Shown in pieces: positions 1-8,390 of a stretch of 64,000 bases of DNA. The stretch spans positions 1 through 64,000 of the forward strand of contig JBKBNP010000006.1 in the NCBI GenBank assembly GCA_046295215.1. Reading direction: 5' to 3'. This DNA comes from Szabonella sp046295215 (GTDB lineage: Bacteria > Pseudomonadota > Alphaproteobacteria > Rhodobacterales > Rhodobacteraceae). The notes under the pieces are model-generated. The model worked only from the letters and a program-made list of their open reading frames with translations. It searched no databases and had not been told where the DNA came from. Each line of letters begins with the position of its first letter. The first letter of the stretch is position 1. Both the position numbers and the translations under genes were made by a program.

Positions 1-71
1 CGCCGCCGCGGATGCGGCTCCGAAGCCGCAAAATCGATGCCATGTGCCCGAAAAAGCTGTCCCAGCAACGC

Positions 72-245
72 TCAGACGGCCATCTCGGCAAAGCCGAAGC
101 CGTTAATCAGACGTTCCTCAAGTTGACGGTCTCCGGAAAACTCGGGGCGATTCAGGGTGCCCTTGGTCGAGACGTTCCAGAACTCATCCGGGCTGGCGGA
201 CCAGGGGATGCGGGGGAAACCGCGCCAATCGACGTAGATGACCAC
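72..245 (-). CDS. possible small ORF or gene remnant
   Basis: A 57-codon frame begins at a GTG (positions 243-245) and ends at a TGA at 72-74. Its translation reads like real protein (aromatic-rich VIYVDWRGF near the start, ERLINGFGFAEMAV at the end) rather than an antisense shadow. An in-frame TGA lies about ten codons upstream of the GTG, so it cannot extend much further. There is no ATG and only a weak CGGAG upstream. I recognise no family. It could be a small hypothetical protein or the surviving 3' end of a decayed gene. Apart from this, the first 321 bases hold nothing I can support. Confidence 0.25.
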   Translation of the reverse strand: MVIYVDWRGFPRIPWSASPDEFWNVSTKGTLNRPEFSGDRQLEERLINGFGFAEMAV

Positions 246-321
246 CGGACTCCGGTCACAACTGGACGAAAAGCCGCTGGCAGGTCAGGCTTCCTTTCCT
301 GACCTGCCGTGACAAGGCGTG

Positions 322-1863
322 CTACTTGAAGCGCCGGATCTCCCCCGACTGCAGGCGGGTCAGGTAGCTGTCGAGTTCCCGCTTCACGATCGGCATCAGA
401 ACATAGAGGCCGATGATGTTGCAGACCGCCATGGCAAAGATCGCGGCATCCGAGAAGTCGATCACCGGGTCGAGGCTTGCCGCCGCGCCGATCACCACAA
501 AGACGCAGAACATCACCTTGAACACCATTTCCTGCGTCTTGCCCTCGCCAAAGAGGTAGGTCCAGGCCTTCAGGCCGTAATAGGACCAGGAGATCATCGT
601 CGAGAAGGCGAAGAGGATCACCGCAACCACCAGCACATAGGGAAACCACGGCAGCGCCGAGGCAAAGGCCGCCGAAGTCAGCCCCACGCCGGATGCACCC
701 GTCGCCGTCGCCACCCGGCCCGCCTCGGTCAGGACATAGAGCCCGGAGTCGGGGTCGGTCAGCAACTGGCCGGTGATGATGATGACCAGCGCGGTCATCG
801 TGCAGATCACGACCGTATCGATGAACGGCTCCAGGAGCGACACGAAGCCCTCGGTGATCGGTTCCTTGGTGCGCACCGCAGAGTGGGCGATGGCCGCGGA
901 CCCGACGCCCGCCTCGTTGGAGAAGGCCGCGCGGCGGAAGCCCTGGATCAGCGCGCCCACCATGCCGCCGACGATCCCGTTGCCGGTGAAGGCGCCGTTG
1001 AGGATCTCGGCAAAGGCCTGTCCGATGAGGTTGTAGTTCATGGCGAGGATGATGATGGCCACGCCGACATAGATGATCCCCATGATCGGCACGACCTTTT
1101 CGGTCACCCGCGCGATGGATTTCAGCCCGCCCACGATCACCGCAAAGACCACGGCGGCAAAGACGAGGCCGGTGATCCAGCCCGGATAGTCGCCCAGCAC
1201 CCCGACCAGCTGCTGATGCGCCTGATTGGACTGGAACATGTTCCCCCCCCCCAGCGCGCCCAGCACGCAGAAGATGGAAAACAGCACCGCGAGGATCTTG
1301 CCGCCCGGAACGCCACGCTCGGCAAAGCCCTTGGTGATGTAATACATCGGGCCGCCCGACACGGTGCCATCGGCATATTCATTGCGGTATTTGACGCCCA
1401 GCGTGCATTCGGTGAATTTCGAGGCCATTCCCAGCAGACCCGCAAGGATCATCCAGAAGGTCGCCCCGGCCCCCCCGATGCTGACAGCAACCGCCACACC
1501 GGCGATATTGCCCAGACCGACCGTGCCCGACAGCGCCGTTGCAAGGGCCTGGAAATGGCTGACCTCGCCCGCGTCATTCGGGTCGGAATATTTCCCCGAC
1601 ACAAGGTCGATGGAATGGCGCCAGACCCGGAACTGGATGAAGCCGAAATAGACCGTGAAAATGCTGGCCGCGACAACGAGCCAGGCAACGATCCAGGCAA
1701 AATCCGTCCCCGGAATGGGGGCGAAGATGAAATTGACGAACCAGCCGGTCGAACTCGCGAAAAGCGCGTTGACGGCCGCGTCGATGCCGCCGTCCTGCGC
1801 GAAGGCTGGGGTGGCGGCGAACAGGGCCGCGAGGCCCGCGAAAAATCGTTGGAATAGGGTCAT
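322..1863 (-). CDS. sodium:alanine/glycine symporter (AGCS family)
   Basis: Inner-membrane cation symporter of the AGCS family (AgcS/DagA type), importing alanine or glycine with Na+. The 513-residue product starts at MTLFQRFF, where a hydrophobic stretch ending AFAQ resembles a signal or first membrane segment, followed by roughly ten membrane segments. Family features visible include GTVGLGNIAGVAVAV, the GGPMYYI motif and a conserved AFSNEAGVGSA segment. It lies 13 bases downstream of the uspA-like gene and is probably cotranscribed with it. The conserved GGG of LGGGNMFQ is encoded inside a run of ten G (minus strand, 1243-1252). Substrate within the family cannot be read from sequence. Confidence 0.93.
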   Translation of the reverse strand: MTLFQRFFAGLAALFAATPAFAQDGGIDAAVNALFASSTGWFVNFIFAPIPGTDFAWIVAWLVVAASIFTVYFGFIQFRVWRHSIDLVSGKYSDPNDAGEVSHFQALATALSGTVGLGNIAGVAVAVSIGGAGATFWMILAGLLGMASKFTECTLGVKYRNEYADGTVSGGPMYYITKGFAERGVPGGKILAVLFSIFCVLGALGGGNMFQSNQAHQQLVGVLGDYPGWITGLVFAAVVFAVIVGGLKSIARVTEKVVPIMGIIYVGVAIIILAMNYNLIGQAFAEILNGAFTGNGIVGGMVGALIQGFRRAAFSNEAGVGSAAIAHSAVRTKEPITEGFVSLLEPFIDTVVICTMTALVIIITGQLLTDPDSGLYVLTEAGRVATATGASGVGLTSAAFASALPWFPYVLVVAVILFAFSTMISWSYYGLKAWTYLFGEGKTQEMVFKVMFCVFVVIGAAASLDPVIDFSDAAIFAMAVCNIIGLYVLMPIVKRELDSYLTRLQSGEIRRFK

Positions 1864-1876
1864 GCTGTGTCTCCGG

Positions 1877-2311
1877 TCAGGGAACGATGGTGCAGGGAAC
1901 GGGCGCAACCTGCGCAAGCGTTCCCGCGACGGAGCCGAACACCCGGCTCATCATGCCGGAATTGCCGGTGCGTCCGGTGACAATCTCGATGATGCCCCCG
2001 GAGGCAGCGATCTCGCAGATCGTCTCGACCACATGGCCATAGCGGATTGCGGCTTCCAGCCCGACACCCTGACCGTCATAGCGCGCGATCAGCGGCGCGA
2101 TGATGGCTTCCTCGGCGCGCGCAAGCTCCTGCTTGCGGCGCGCATGGCGCTCTTCCAGTTCCTGCTTGGTAAGGAATGTGTAGGGCGACCATTCCAGCAC
2201 ATGCACGACCAGAAGCGATGCCCCCAGTCCCTTGGCGCGGCCATGCGCAAAGGCCATGGCGCGCGCGCCGGCCTCGCTTCCATCCACCGCGACGATGATC
2301 TTTTCCGTCAT
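1877..2311 (-). CDS. universal stress protein, UspA family
   Basis: A 144-residue single-domain Usp. The N-terminal IIVAVDGSEAG strand and the C-terminal GRTGNSGMMSRVFGSVAG segment match the ATP-binding G-x2-G-x9-G-(S/T) signature, so an ATP-binding type is likely. Cytoplasmic; Usp proteins modulate stress survival and often sit beside transporters. It precedes the AGCS symporter by 13 bases on the same strand, suggesting a two-gene operon in which the Usp may regulate or report on the transporter (inference). Confidence 0.9.
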   Translation of the reverse strand: MTEKIIVAVDGSEAGARAMAFAHGRAKGLGASLLVVHVLEWSPYTFLTKQELEERHARRKQELARAEEAIIAPLIARYDGQGVGLEAAIRYGHVVETICEIAASGGIIEIVTGRTGNSGMMSRVFGSVAGTLAQVAPVPCTIVP

Positions 2312-2630
2312 CCAGAGGTTCCCCTTTTGGTTGTCTGTCCCTGTTGCGGCAGGCGGCGGGGGTGCGCCCCTGCCGCCTGCCGTGCTTCACTATGCCTCAT
2401 TCCCTCCGGCGAAATTTCCTCAACTTGCCCGTCCTTGCAGGCAGAACGACCGGAATCCGGGGCATTGTCACATTTTTGTGCAAAATCCTGCAGGGTCTTG
2501 CCGGATCAGCACCCCGGCATTCCGGGCCGCAGTCGCTTGCAATCCCCCGGACGCGCTCCCGGGCTGTCCCCCTTGGCATCCCGCTGACAGGCGCGTATAG
2601 CCGGGCCGGACCATGGATGGAGCCTAGACG
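2312..2630. promoter_or_regulatory. divergent intergenic region uspA / inositol phosphatase
   Basis: A 319-base region between divergent genes. It holds a near-palindrome at 2465-2483 (TTGTCACATTTTTGTGCAA), formed by CACA/TGTG half-sites around a T-tract, which could be a dimer-binding operator of the Crp/Fnr class. A GGAG Shine-Dalgarno sits at 2619-2622, eight bases before the ATG at 2631. I see no convincing -35/-10 pair and no coding sequence; long frames crossing it are antisense shadows. Confidence 0.4.
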
Positions 2631-3419
2631 ATGCAAGGCAGCGCGAACCTGAACCTGATGATGAAAGCCGCGCGCAAGGCGGGCCGCTCGCTGGTGAAGG
2701 ATTTCCGCGAGGTGGAGAACCTTCAGGTCTCCTCCAAGGGGCCGGGCGATTTCGTGTCGCGCGCCGACAAGGAAGCCGAACGCCTGATCCGCGAGGATCT
2801 GATGGGCGGTCGCCCCACCTATGGCTTTCTGGGCGAGGAAACCGGCGAGACCGAAGGCGCCGACCCCACCCGCCGCTGGATCGTCGATCCCCTGGACGGC
2901 ACCACCAATTTCCTGCACGGACTGCCGCATTGGGCCGTGTCCATCGCGCTGGAACACAAGGGAGAGATCGTCTCGGGCGTGGTCTATGACCCGGCCAAGG
3001 ACGAGATGTTCTGGGCCGAAAAAGGCGCGGGTGCCTGGATGAACGAGCGCCGGATGCGGGTTTCGGGCCGCCGTCACATGATCGAGGCGATTTTTGCGAC
3101 CGGCGTGCCCTTTGCGGGGCGTGGCCCCCTGCCTGCCACCTTGCAGGATCTGGCCCGGCTGATGCCGGTCTGTGCGGGCGTGCGGCGCTGGGGGGCGGCG
3201 GCGCTCGATCTCGCCTATGTCGCGGCGGGGCGCTATGACGGGTTCTGGGAACGCGGCCTCAACGCCTGGGACATCGCCGCCGGGATCATCATCGTCAAGG
3301 AGGCGGGCGGCTTCGTGTCGGGCATCCGCGAGGGCGACAATCCGCTGGAAAAAGGCGCCGTGATCTGCGCCAACGAGCCGCTGTTCGACCCCTTCCGCAA
3401 GATCATCCGCGGCGAGTGA
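2631..3419 (+). CDS. inositol monophosphatase family protein (SuhB-like)
   Basis: A 262-residue Mg2+-dependent phosphatase of the IMPase superfamily. The metal-binding motifs are all present: GEE in LGEETGE, DPLDGTTNFLHG, and WDIAAGIIIVKEAGG near the C-terminus. The substrate may be myo-inositol-1-phosphate or a related sugar phosphate; SuhB homologues also act in rRNA transcription antitermination. Start chosen at the ATG with GGAG eight bases upstream. The AMP-ligase gene follows after 13 bases on the same strand, so the two may share a transcript although no functional link is obvious. Confidence 0.92.
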   Translation: MQGSANLNLMMKAARKAGRSLVKDFREVENLQVSSKGPGDFVSRADKEAERLIREDLMGGRPTYGFLGEETGETEGADPTRRWIVDPLDGTTNFLHGLPHWAVSIALEHKGEIVSGVVYDPAKDEMFWAEKGAGAWMNERRMRVSGRRHMIEAIFATGVPFAGRGPLPATLQDLARLMPVCAGVRRWGAAALDLAYVAAGRYDGFWERGLNAWDIAAGIIIVKEAGGFVSGIREGDNPLEKGAVICANEPLFDPFRKIIRGE

Positions 3420-3432
3420 GGCGCGGGCGGGG

Positions 3433-4632
3433 ATGCGCGGCTTCAGCCTCCATCCCGATGCCCGGCTGTTCGGGCCGGATGGTCTGGAAACACCCCTGCG
3501 CCCCGGCGATCCCGACTCGCGCCTTGCAACCGGGGCCGCGGCGACCGGCCTCGTTTCTCCCGACCGCCCGCCCTGCCCTGCCCTGATCTCTGCCTTTTCC
3601 GGCCCGTTCCGCATTGGTGCCGAAACCGCCCCGCCGCCGGTTGCGGGGTTCGAGACGCTGACCTCCGGATCCACCGGCGCACCCCGCCGCATCGCGCGCG
3701 GCTTTGCCTCGTGGCAGGCAGGGTTTGCGGTCAATGCGCGCCTCTTCGGCACCGGCCCCGGCGCGCGGGTCGGCATCATTGGTCGGCTGTCGCAATCGCT
3801 CGCCCTGCATGGTGCGGTGGAGGCGCTGTCACTGGGCGCGGAACTGCATCTGCTCGACACAATGCGGCCCGACCGCCAGCGCGCTGAACTGGCGCGGCGC
3901 GGGGTCAGCCTGCTCTGGGCCGCACCTGCACAAGTGCAATTGCTTGCCGGGGCCTCCGGACCCGCCCTGCCCGCCCTGCGCTGGGTTCTGACCGGAGGCG
4001 CCAAGCTGGAGAATGCGCTGCGCAGCGACATCGCCCGGATGGCCCCCTATGCCGTGATCCGCGAATTCTATGGCGCGGCAGAGGCGAGTTTCGTGACGAT
4101 GGCCGATGATGGAACCCCCTCCCATTCGGTCGGCCGCCCCTATCCCGGCGTCGGGATCGAGCTGCGCAACGAACGGGGTGAAAGCGTCCGCGAGGGCCGC
4201 GTCCATGTCCGCTCCCCCTATCTTTTTGACCGTTACGCCAGCGACCCCGGCTCCGCCCGCTGGCGTGGCGACTGGCTGGAACTGTCCGAGATTGCCCGCT
4301 GGGAGGGGCCGTATCTGGTGCTTCTGGGCCGGATCGACCGGATGTTCACCGTTGCAGGCCAGAACCTCCACCCCGAGGCTCAGGAGGCTTTCGCCCTGAC
4401 CCTGCCCGGCCTTGCCCGGTTTGCCGTGCTGCCCCGCCCCGATGGCCAGCGCGGTCAGCGCGCCGAGGCGGTGGCCATGGGTGACCCTTCCCGCGAATGC
4501 GCGATCCTCGCCGACCTGCGGGCGGAGTTTGGCCCGACGCTCGCCCCCCGCCGCCTGCATTGGCGGGCAGACTGGCCGCTGCTTCCCTCAGGCAAGACCG
4601 ACCTTGCTGCCCTCGCCCGGAATCTGCCATGA
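3433..4632 (+). CDS. short AMP-dependent synthetase/ligase (acyl-CoA synthetase-like)
   Basis: A 399-residue ANL-superfamily protein. The phosphate-binding A3 motif is TSGSTGAPRRI, with Arg in place of the usual Lys, and the A10 catalytic lysine is present in LPSGKTDLAAL near the C-terminus. A5 (REFYGAAEA) and the hinge region (LGRIDRMFTVAGQNLHP) are recognisable. The A3 motif lies at about residue 77 rather than the usual 150-200, so about 100 residues of the N-terminal domain are missing relative to ordinary acyl-CoA ligases. Its stop overlaps the start of the thiolase-like gene (ATGA), implying translational coupling and a shared pathway of unknown substrate. Confidence 0.8.
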   Translation: MRGFSLHPDARLFGPDGLETPLRPGDPDSRLATGAAATGLVSPDRPPCPALISAFSGPFRIGAETAPPPVAGFETLTSGSTGAPRRIARGFASWQAGFAVNARLFGTGPGARVGIIGRLSQSLALHGAVEALSLGAELHLLDTMRPDRQRAELARRGVSLLWAAPAQVQLLAGASGPALPALRWVLTGGAKLENALRSDIARMAPYAVIREFYGAAEASFVTMADDGTPSHSVGRPYPGVGIELRNERGESVREGRVHVRSPYLFDRYASDPGSARWRGDWLELSEIARWEGPYLVLLGRIDRMFTVAGQNLHPEAQEAFALTLPGLARFAVLPRPDGQRGQRAEAVAMGDPSRECAILADLRAEFGPTLAPRRLHWRADWPLLPSGKTDLAALARNLP

Positions 4633-5702
4633 CCGCCTTTGTCATCGCCGCGCGCCGCAGCCCCGTCATGCCCGCAGGGGGCGCTTTCGCGCGGCTGGCC
4701 CTGCACGAGCTTGCAGCGCCCGTGATTGCGGCCTGTCTCGCCGATGCGGGCCTGCCCTCCGACCGAGTGGACGAATTGATCTGCGCCAATGCGCTGGGCG
4801 CCGGGGGCAATCCCGCGCGGGTCGTGGCGCTGGCGGCGGGACTGCCGGAACGTGTGGCCGGGCTGACCATCGACCGCCAATGCGCGGGCGGGCTGGATGC
4901 GATCCGGCTGGCGGCGGCGATGATCGACGCAGGCCTTGCCGATCTGGTGCTGGCGGGCGGGGTGGAAAGCGCCTCCCGCCGCCCGATCCGCCTGCGCACC
5001 GACCCCGATGGCGGGCCTGCGGTTGCCTATGACGCCCCGCCCTTCACCCCCTGGCCGGATCGCGACCCGCCCATGCACGAGGCTGCCGCCGCCCTTGCGG
5101 CCCGGCTGGGCATCACGCGCATGGAACAGGACGCTTTTGCCGTGACCTCCCACGCGAGGGCCCGCGCGGCAGCGCATCCCGACATCGTGCCGGTTCTTGG
5201 CCATATCCGCGACGGGTTCACCCGCGACCTGACACCCGCCCTCGCGGCGCGGGCGCGGCCCCTCACGGGCACGATCACCGCCGCCAGTGCCGCCGTTTCC
5301 GCCGATGCGGCGGCCTTTGTCCTCGTGGCCTCCGCGCGCCTTGCCCGCCATGCGCCCAAGGCGCTGCGCATCGCCGCCAGCGCCACGGTCGGCGCGGCAC
5401 CCGAGGATCCGGGCCTCGCCCCGATTGCCGCCATCGCCCGCATCCGCGCCCCCGGCCAGCCCCTTGAGGCGGCCGAGATCATGGAAGCCTATGCGGTGCA
5501 GGCCATCGCCTGTATCCGGGGGGGGGGGCTGGACCCGGTTTCTGTCAATCGCGGCGGCGGGGCCCTGGCGCGGGGCCATCCGATCGGGGCCTCCGGGGCG
5601 ATCCTTGGGGTGCGGCTGTTCCATGAACTGAGCAGCGGTCAGGGGCTTGCCGCCATTGCCGCCGCAGGTGGCATCGGGTCGGCGCTGTTGCTGGAGGCGT
5701 GA
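4629..5702 (+). CDS. thiolase-family protein, degenerate active site
   Basis: A 357-residue thiolase fold protein (acetyl-CoA acyltransferase-like). The nucleophile cysteine is present (QCAGG, Cys85) as is the oxyanion/base histidine (ARGHPIGASGA, His317). Two other conserved positions are lost: NEAFA reads MEAYA, and the second catalytic cysteine of CxG near the C-terminus is Ala in IAAAGGIGSALL (about residue 344). Start is the ATG at 4629 overlapping the previous stop. A run of eleven G (5518-5528) lies in the coding sequence. It may be inactive, act with the upstream AMP-ligase on an unusual acyl group, or act only as an acyl carrier; function unassigned. Confidence 0.8.
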   Translation: MTAFVIAARRSPVMPAGGAFARLALHELAAPVIAACLADAGLPSDRVDELICANALGAGGNPARVVALAAGLPERVAGLTIDRQCAGGLDAIRLAAAMIDAGLADLVLAGGVESASRRPIRLRTDPDGGPAVAYDAPPFTPWPDRDPPMHEAAAALAARLGITRMEQDAFAVTSHARARAAAHPDIVPVLGHIRDGFTRDLTPALAARARPLTGTITAASAAVSADAAAFVLVASARLARHAPKALRIAASATVGAAPEDPGLAPIAAIARIRAPGQPLEAAEIMEAYAVQAIACIRGGGLDPVSVNRGGGALARGHPIGASGAILGVRLFHELSSGQGLAAIAAAGGIGSALLLEA

Positions 5703-5721
5703 GCCCCCCAGGAGCAACACC

Positions 5722-6633
5722 TTACCCCTGCGCCGCCCAGACATAGGCAAGATAGGCCACCAGCATCGCCCCGCCCATCCCGCGCCCGATCACCGGCCGC
5801 GTCAGCAGCAGGGCGGCGAACACAAGCGAAACCACGATCATCACCGGCAGGTCGAAGGTCAGAAAGCGCGCGGCCACCGGGATCGGCGCGATCAGTGCGG
5901 TCGCGCCCAGAATACCGAGGATGTTGAAGATGTTGGACCCGATGATATTGCCGATGGCAATTTCCGACTGGCGCCGGAACGCCGCGATCAGCGAGGTCGC
6001 AAGCTCTGGCAACGAGGTGCCGATGGCCACGATGGTCAGGCCGATGAAGGCCTCGGAAATGCCGTATCCGCGCGCGATGCTGACCGCGCCATCCACCAGA
6101 AACCGCGCGCCCAGCATCAGCGCGACGAGCCCGCCAAGCGCCCAGAGGACCGAGACCGGCAGCGAGGGGGGAGCAGGCAGGCCGGACTCATCGGCCACAT
6201 CCCCGCCCGGCTGGCGGTAGGCTTGGATCAGATAGGCCGCCAGCCCCGCAACCAGCACCAGCCCCGCGATCCGTCCCATCTGCGCCATGGCAAAGACCGG
6301 CACCAGCAGGACAGCCGCCGCGACCATGACCCCGGTATCGCGGCGCAGCGTCGCCCCCAAAACCCGGATCGGCCAGACCAGCGCCGAAATCCCCACGATC
6401 AGCAGGATATTGGCGATGTTGGAGCCCACGACATTGCCCAACGCAATATCCGGCACGCCGCGCAGCGCCGCATCGACCGAGACCAGCAATTCCGGCATCG
6501 AGGTGCCCAAGCCCACGACCGTCAGCCCGATCAGGAGCGGCGGGATCGCCATGCGCCGGGCAATCCCGACACTTCCGCGCACCAGCGCCTCACCCCCGAG
6601 GAAAAGACCGACCAATCCGGCCAGCAACAACAT
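5722..6633 (-). CDS. calcium/sodium antiporter (CaCA family, YrbG-like)
   Basis: Inner-membrane cation exchanger of 303 residues with two inverted halves, each bearing the alpha-repeat signature: GLGTSMPELLVS ... GNVVGSNIANILL in the first and AIGTSLPELATS ... GNIIGSNIFNILG in the second. About ten membrane segments. It exports Ca2+ (or another cation) in exchange for Na+ or H+. The ATG at 6633 gives a product starting MLLLAGLVGLFLGG; a TTG at 6642 is an alternative. It stands alone, convergent with the thiolase gene. Confidence 0.92.
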   Translation of the reverse strand: MLLLAGLVGLFLGGEALVRGSVGIARRMAIPPLLIGLTVVGLGTSMPELLVSVDAALRGVPDIALGNVVGSNIANILLIVGISALVWPIRVLGATLRRDTGVMVAAAVLLVPVFAMAQMGRIAGLVLVAGLAAYLIQAYRQPGGDVADESGLPAPPSLPVSVLWALGGLVALMLGARFLVDGAVSIARGYGISEAFIGLTIVAIGTSLPELATSLIAAFRRQSEIAIGNIIGSNIFNILGILGATALIAPIPVAARFLTFDLPVMIVVSLVFAALLLTRPVIGRGMGGAMLVAYLAYVWAAQG

Positions 6634-6930
6634 ATAGTCCAAATCAGCGCCCCATCGGGCAGATGATCCGCCCCGCGAGGACAGATGTGGGTGCCGGTCA
6701 GGGCGCGCAAGAGAGCGCTGAAATTAATCCCGCAGCCGATCTTTCCGCGCCGTTTCCACCCTTGGGTGCCGCGCCCCGCGCATGGTCGCAGCAGAGGGAT
6801 ACCCGCCCCGGAACAGATCCGACGAAAGGAGATCGCGGACAATGGCCAACCCGGCTCGCGGCGACTGGCGCGGCGTGGCAGCAAGAACCGACCCGGCAGG
6901 ATGCCCCTGCCCCGCCAGCACCGCACCTTG

Positions 6931-7260
6931 TCAGGGGTGAAAAAACACCTCTTCCATCGGCGCCCACCATTCGCCCTTGGCCACGCTGTCCAACTGGCGC
7001 TGGCAGGGGCCGCAATGGGTCCACCATTCCTGCGTCACCGGATCGGCGGCCATGCGCGCGGCATCCGCCGCCCAATCCTGCCCGTGATATTCGAAATGCG
7101 AGAACAGCAGGTTTTCCGGCTCGCGCAGGTAGATGACGAAATTGCGGATGTTGCACTCGGTGATCTTCGTCAGCACGGCAGGCCAGGCCGCCGCGTGCAG
7201 GCGCTTATACTCCGCGATCTTTTCGGGCCTGATCCCGATCACGCCGCCCATCCGCTGCAT
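6931..7260 (-). CDS. L-rhamnose/L-fucose mutarotase family protein (DUF718)
   Basis: A 109-residue protein of the RhaM family, dimeric alpha/beta enzymes that interconvert the alpha and beta anomers of L-rhamnose or related 6-deoxy sugars. Characteristic features are the N-terminal GVIGIRPEKIAEYKRLHAAAWP and the segment EYHGQDW with following tryptophans (EWW). The ATG at 7258-7260 shares a base with the TGA of the upstream enolase-superfamily gene, so it is the last gene of the minus-strand sugar operon. The mutarotase supplies the anomer for the neighbouring dehydrogenase or for uptake. Sugar specificity cannot be fixed from sequence. Confidence 0.88.
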   Translation of the reverse strand: MQRMGGVIGIRPEKIAEYKRLHAAAWPAVLTKITECNIRNFVIYLREPENLLFSHFEYHGQDWAADAARMAADPVTQEWWTHCGPCQRQLDSVAKGEWWAPMEEVFFHP

Positions 7261-8378
7261 CACACACCCTCCCGCAACTCGATGTTGAACTCCGCGATCC
7301 CGCGCGCAGCCAGCGCCTCGCGGTCCCAGGCGATGCCGATGCCGGGGGTTTCGGGCGCGTAAGCCATGCCCTTCTCGATCCGCAACCCGGTCTCGGTGAT
7401 CTCGTCGAGTTGCGGGATATATTCGACATAGCGTCCGTTCTGCACCGCGCAGACAAGGCTCACATGCAGTTCCATCAGGAAATGCGGACAGACCGGCAGG
7501 TTGAAACATTCCGCCATATGCGCGACCTTCAGCCAGGGGGTGATCCCGCCGATCCGTCCCACATCGACCTGAATGACCGATGCCCCGCCCTGTGCGATAT
7601 ATTCGGCGAAATGGCGCACGGAATAGAGGCTTTCACCCACCGCGACCGGCATTGCCGCTGCGCGGGCAAGGTCGACATGGCCCGCAATGTCATCGGCGGC
7701 GAGCGGCTCCTCGATCCAGGCCAGATCGAAGGGTCGCAGCGCCTCGGCCCGGCGGCGCGCAGTGTCGCGGGCAAAGCCCTGATTGGCGTCGGTCATGATC
7801 TCGTATCCCGGCCCCAGCGCCTCCCGCATTGCGGCGATGCGCGCGACATCCTCCGCCGCCGTGGGCTTGCCGATCTTGACCTTGGACCCGGTAAATCCCT
7901 TTTTGCGCGCCGCCAGCGCATCCTCGACCAGCGCCTCGGTCGGGATGTGCAGCCAGCCGCCTTCGGTGGTGTAGCAAGGCGCCGCAGGCCGCGCGCCCCC
8001 GGCCAGACGCCAGAGCGGCAATCCCGCCCGCTTGCAGCGCAGATCCCAGAGCGCGGTGTCGATGGCCGCCAGCGCAATGGCGGTGATCGCGCCAATGGTG
8101 GTGGCATGGGTGGCAAATTCCAGATCGTGCCAGATCGCCTCCACCTCCTCCGCCTCCCGCCCGATCAGCCGGGGCGCCAGATGGTCGGCCAGAAGCCGCA
8201 TGACGGACGATCCCCCGGTGCCGATGGTGTAGGAATAGCCCGTCCCCGTCGCCCCGTCGCTGTCGGTGATCGTGACCATCGGGGTTTCCTGGCTCACGAA
8301 GCTCTGGATCGCGTCGGTGCGCTTCACCTTGGGGGCGAGGTCCACCATCGACAGTTGCACGCGTTCTATTCTGGCCAT
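7260..8378 (-). CDS. mandelate racemase/muconate lactonizing enzyme family, acid-sugar dehydratase or cycloisomerase
   Basis: A 372-residue enolase-superfamily enzyme of the mandelate-racemase subgroup. The expected catalytic set is visible: KVK in TGSKVKIG, Asp and Asn in MTDANQ, Glu in WIEEPL, Glu in VGES, and a His in CPHFLMELH. Such enzymes abstract the alpha proton of an aldonate and usually dehydrate it (fuconate, rhamnonate, galactarate dehydratases) or cycloisomerise it. In an operon with lactonase, aldo-keto reductase and mutarotase genes, dehydration of a 6-deoxyaldonate is the simplest inference. N-terminal TGTGYSYT also recalls 3,6-anhydrogalactonate cycloisomerases, an alternative. 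Confidence 0.88.
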   Translation of the reverse strand: MARIERVQLSMVDLAPKVKRTDAIQSFVSQETPMVTITDSDGATGTGYSYTIGTGGSSVMRLLADHLAPRLIGREAEEVEAIWHDLEFATHATTIGAITAIALAAIDTALWDLRCKRAGLPLWRLAGGARPAAPCYTTEGGWLHIPTEALVEDALAARKKGFTGSKVKIGKPTAAEDVARIAAMREALGPGYEIMTDANQGFARDTARRRAEALRPFDLAWIEEPLAADDIAGHVDLARAAAMPVAVGESLYSVRHFAEYIAQGGASVIQVDVGRIGGITPWLKVAHMAECFNLPVCPHFLMELHVSLVCAVQNGRYVEYIPQLDEITETGLRIEKGMAYAPETPGIGIAWDREALAARGIAEFNIELREGV

Positions 8379-8390
8379 TCGGTCCTCGGA

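Noticed and set aside
319..1857. 512-residue plus-strand frame opposite the AGCS symporter
   Set aside because: Composition is His/Arg/Asp-rich with no motif; it is a mirror of the real gene's codon bias.
2397..4031. 544-residue minus-strand open frame across the phosphatase and AMP-ligase genes
   Set aside because: It is antisense to two genes with clear family motifs and has Arg/Pro/Ala-rich shadow composition typical of GC-rich DNA.
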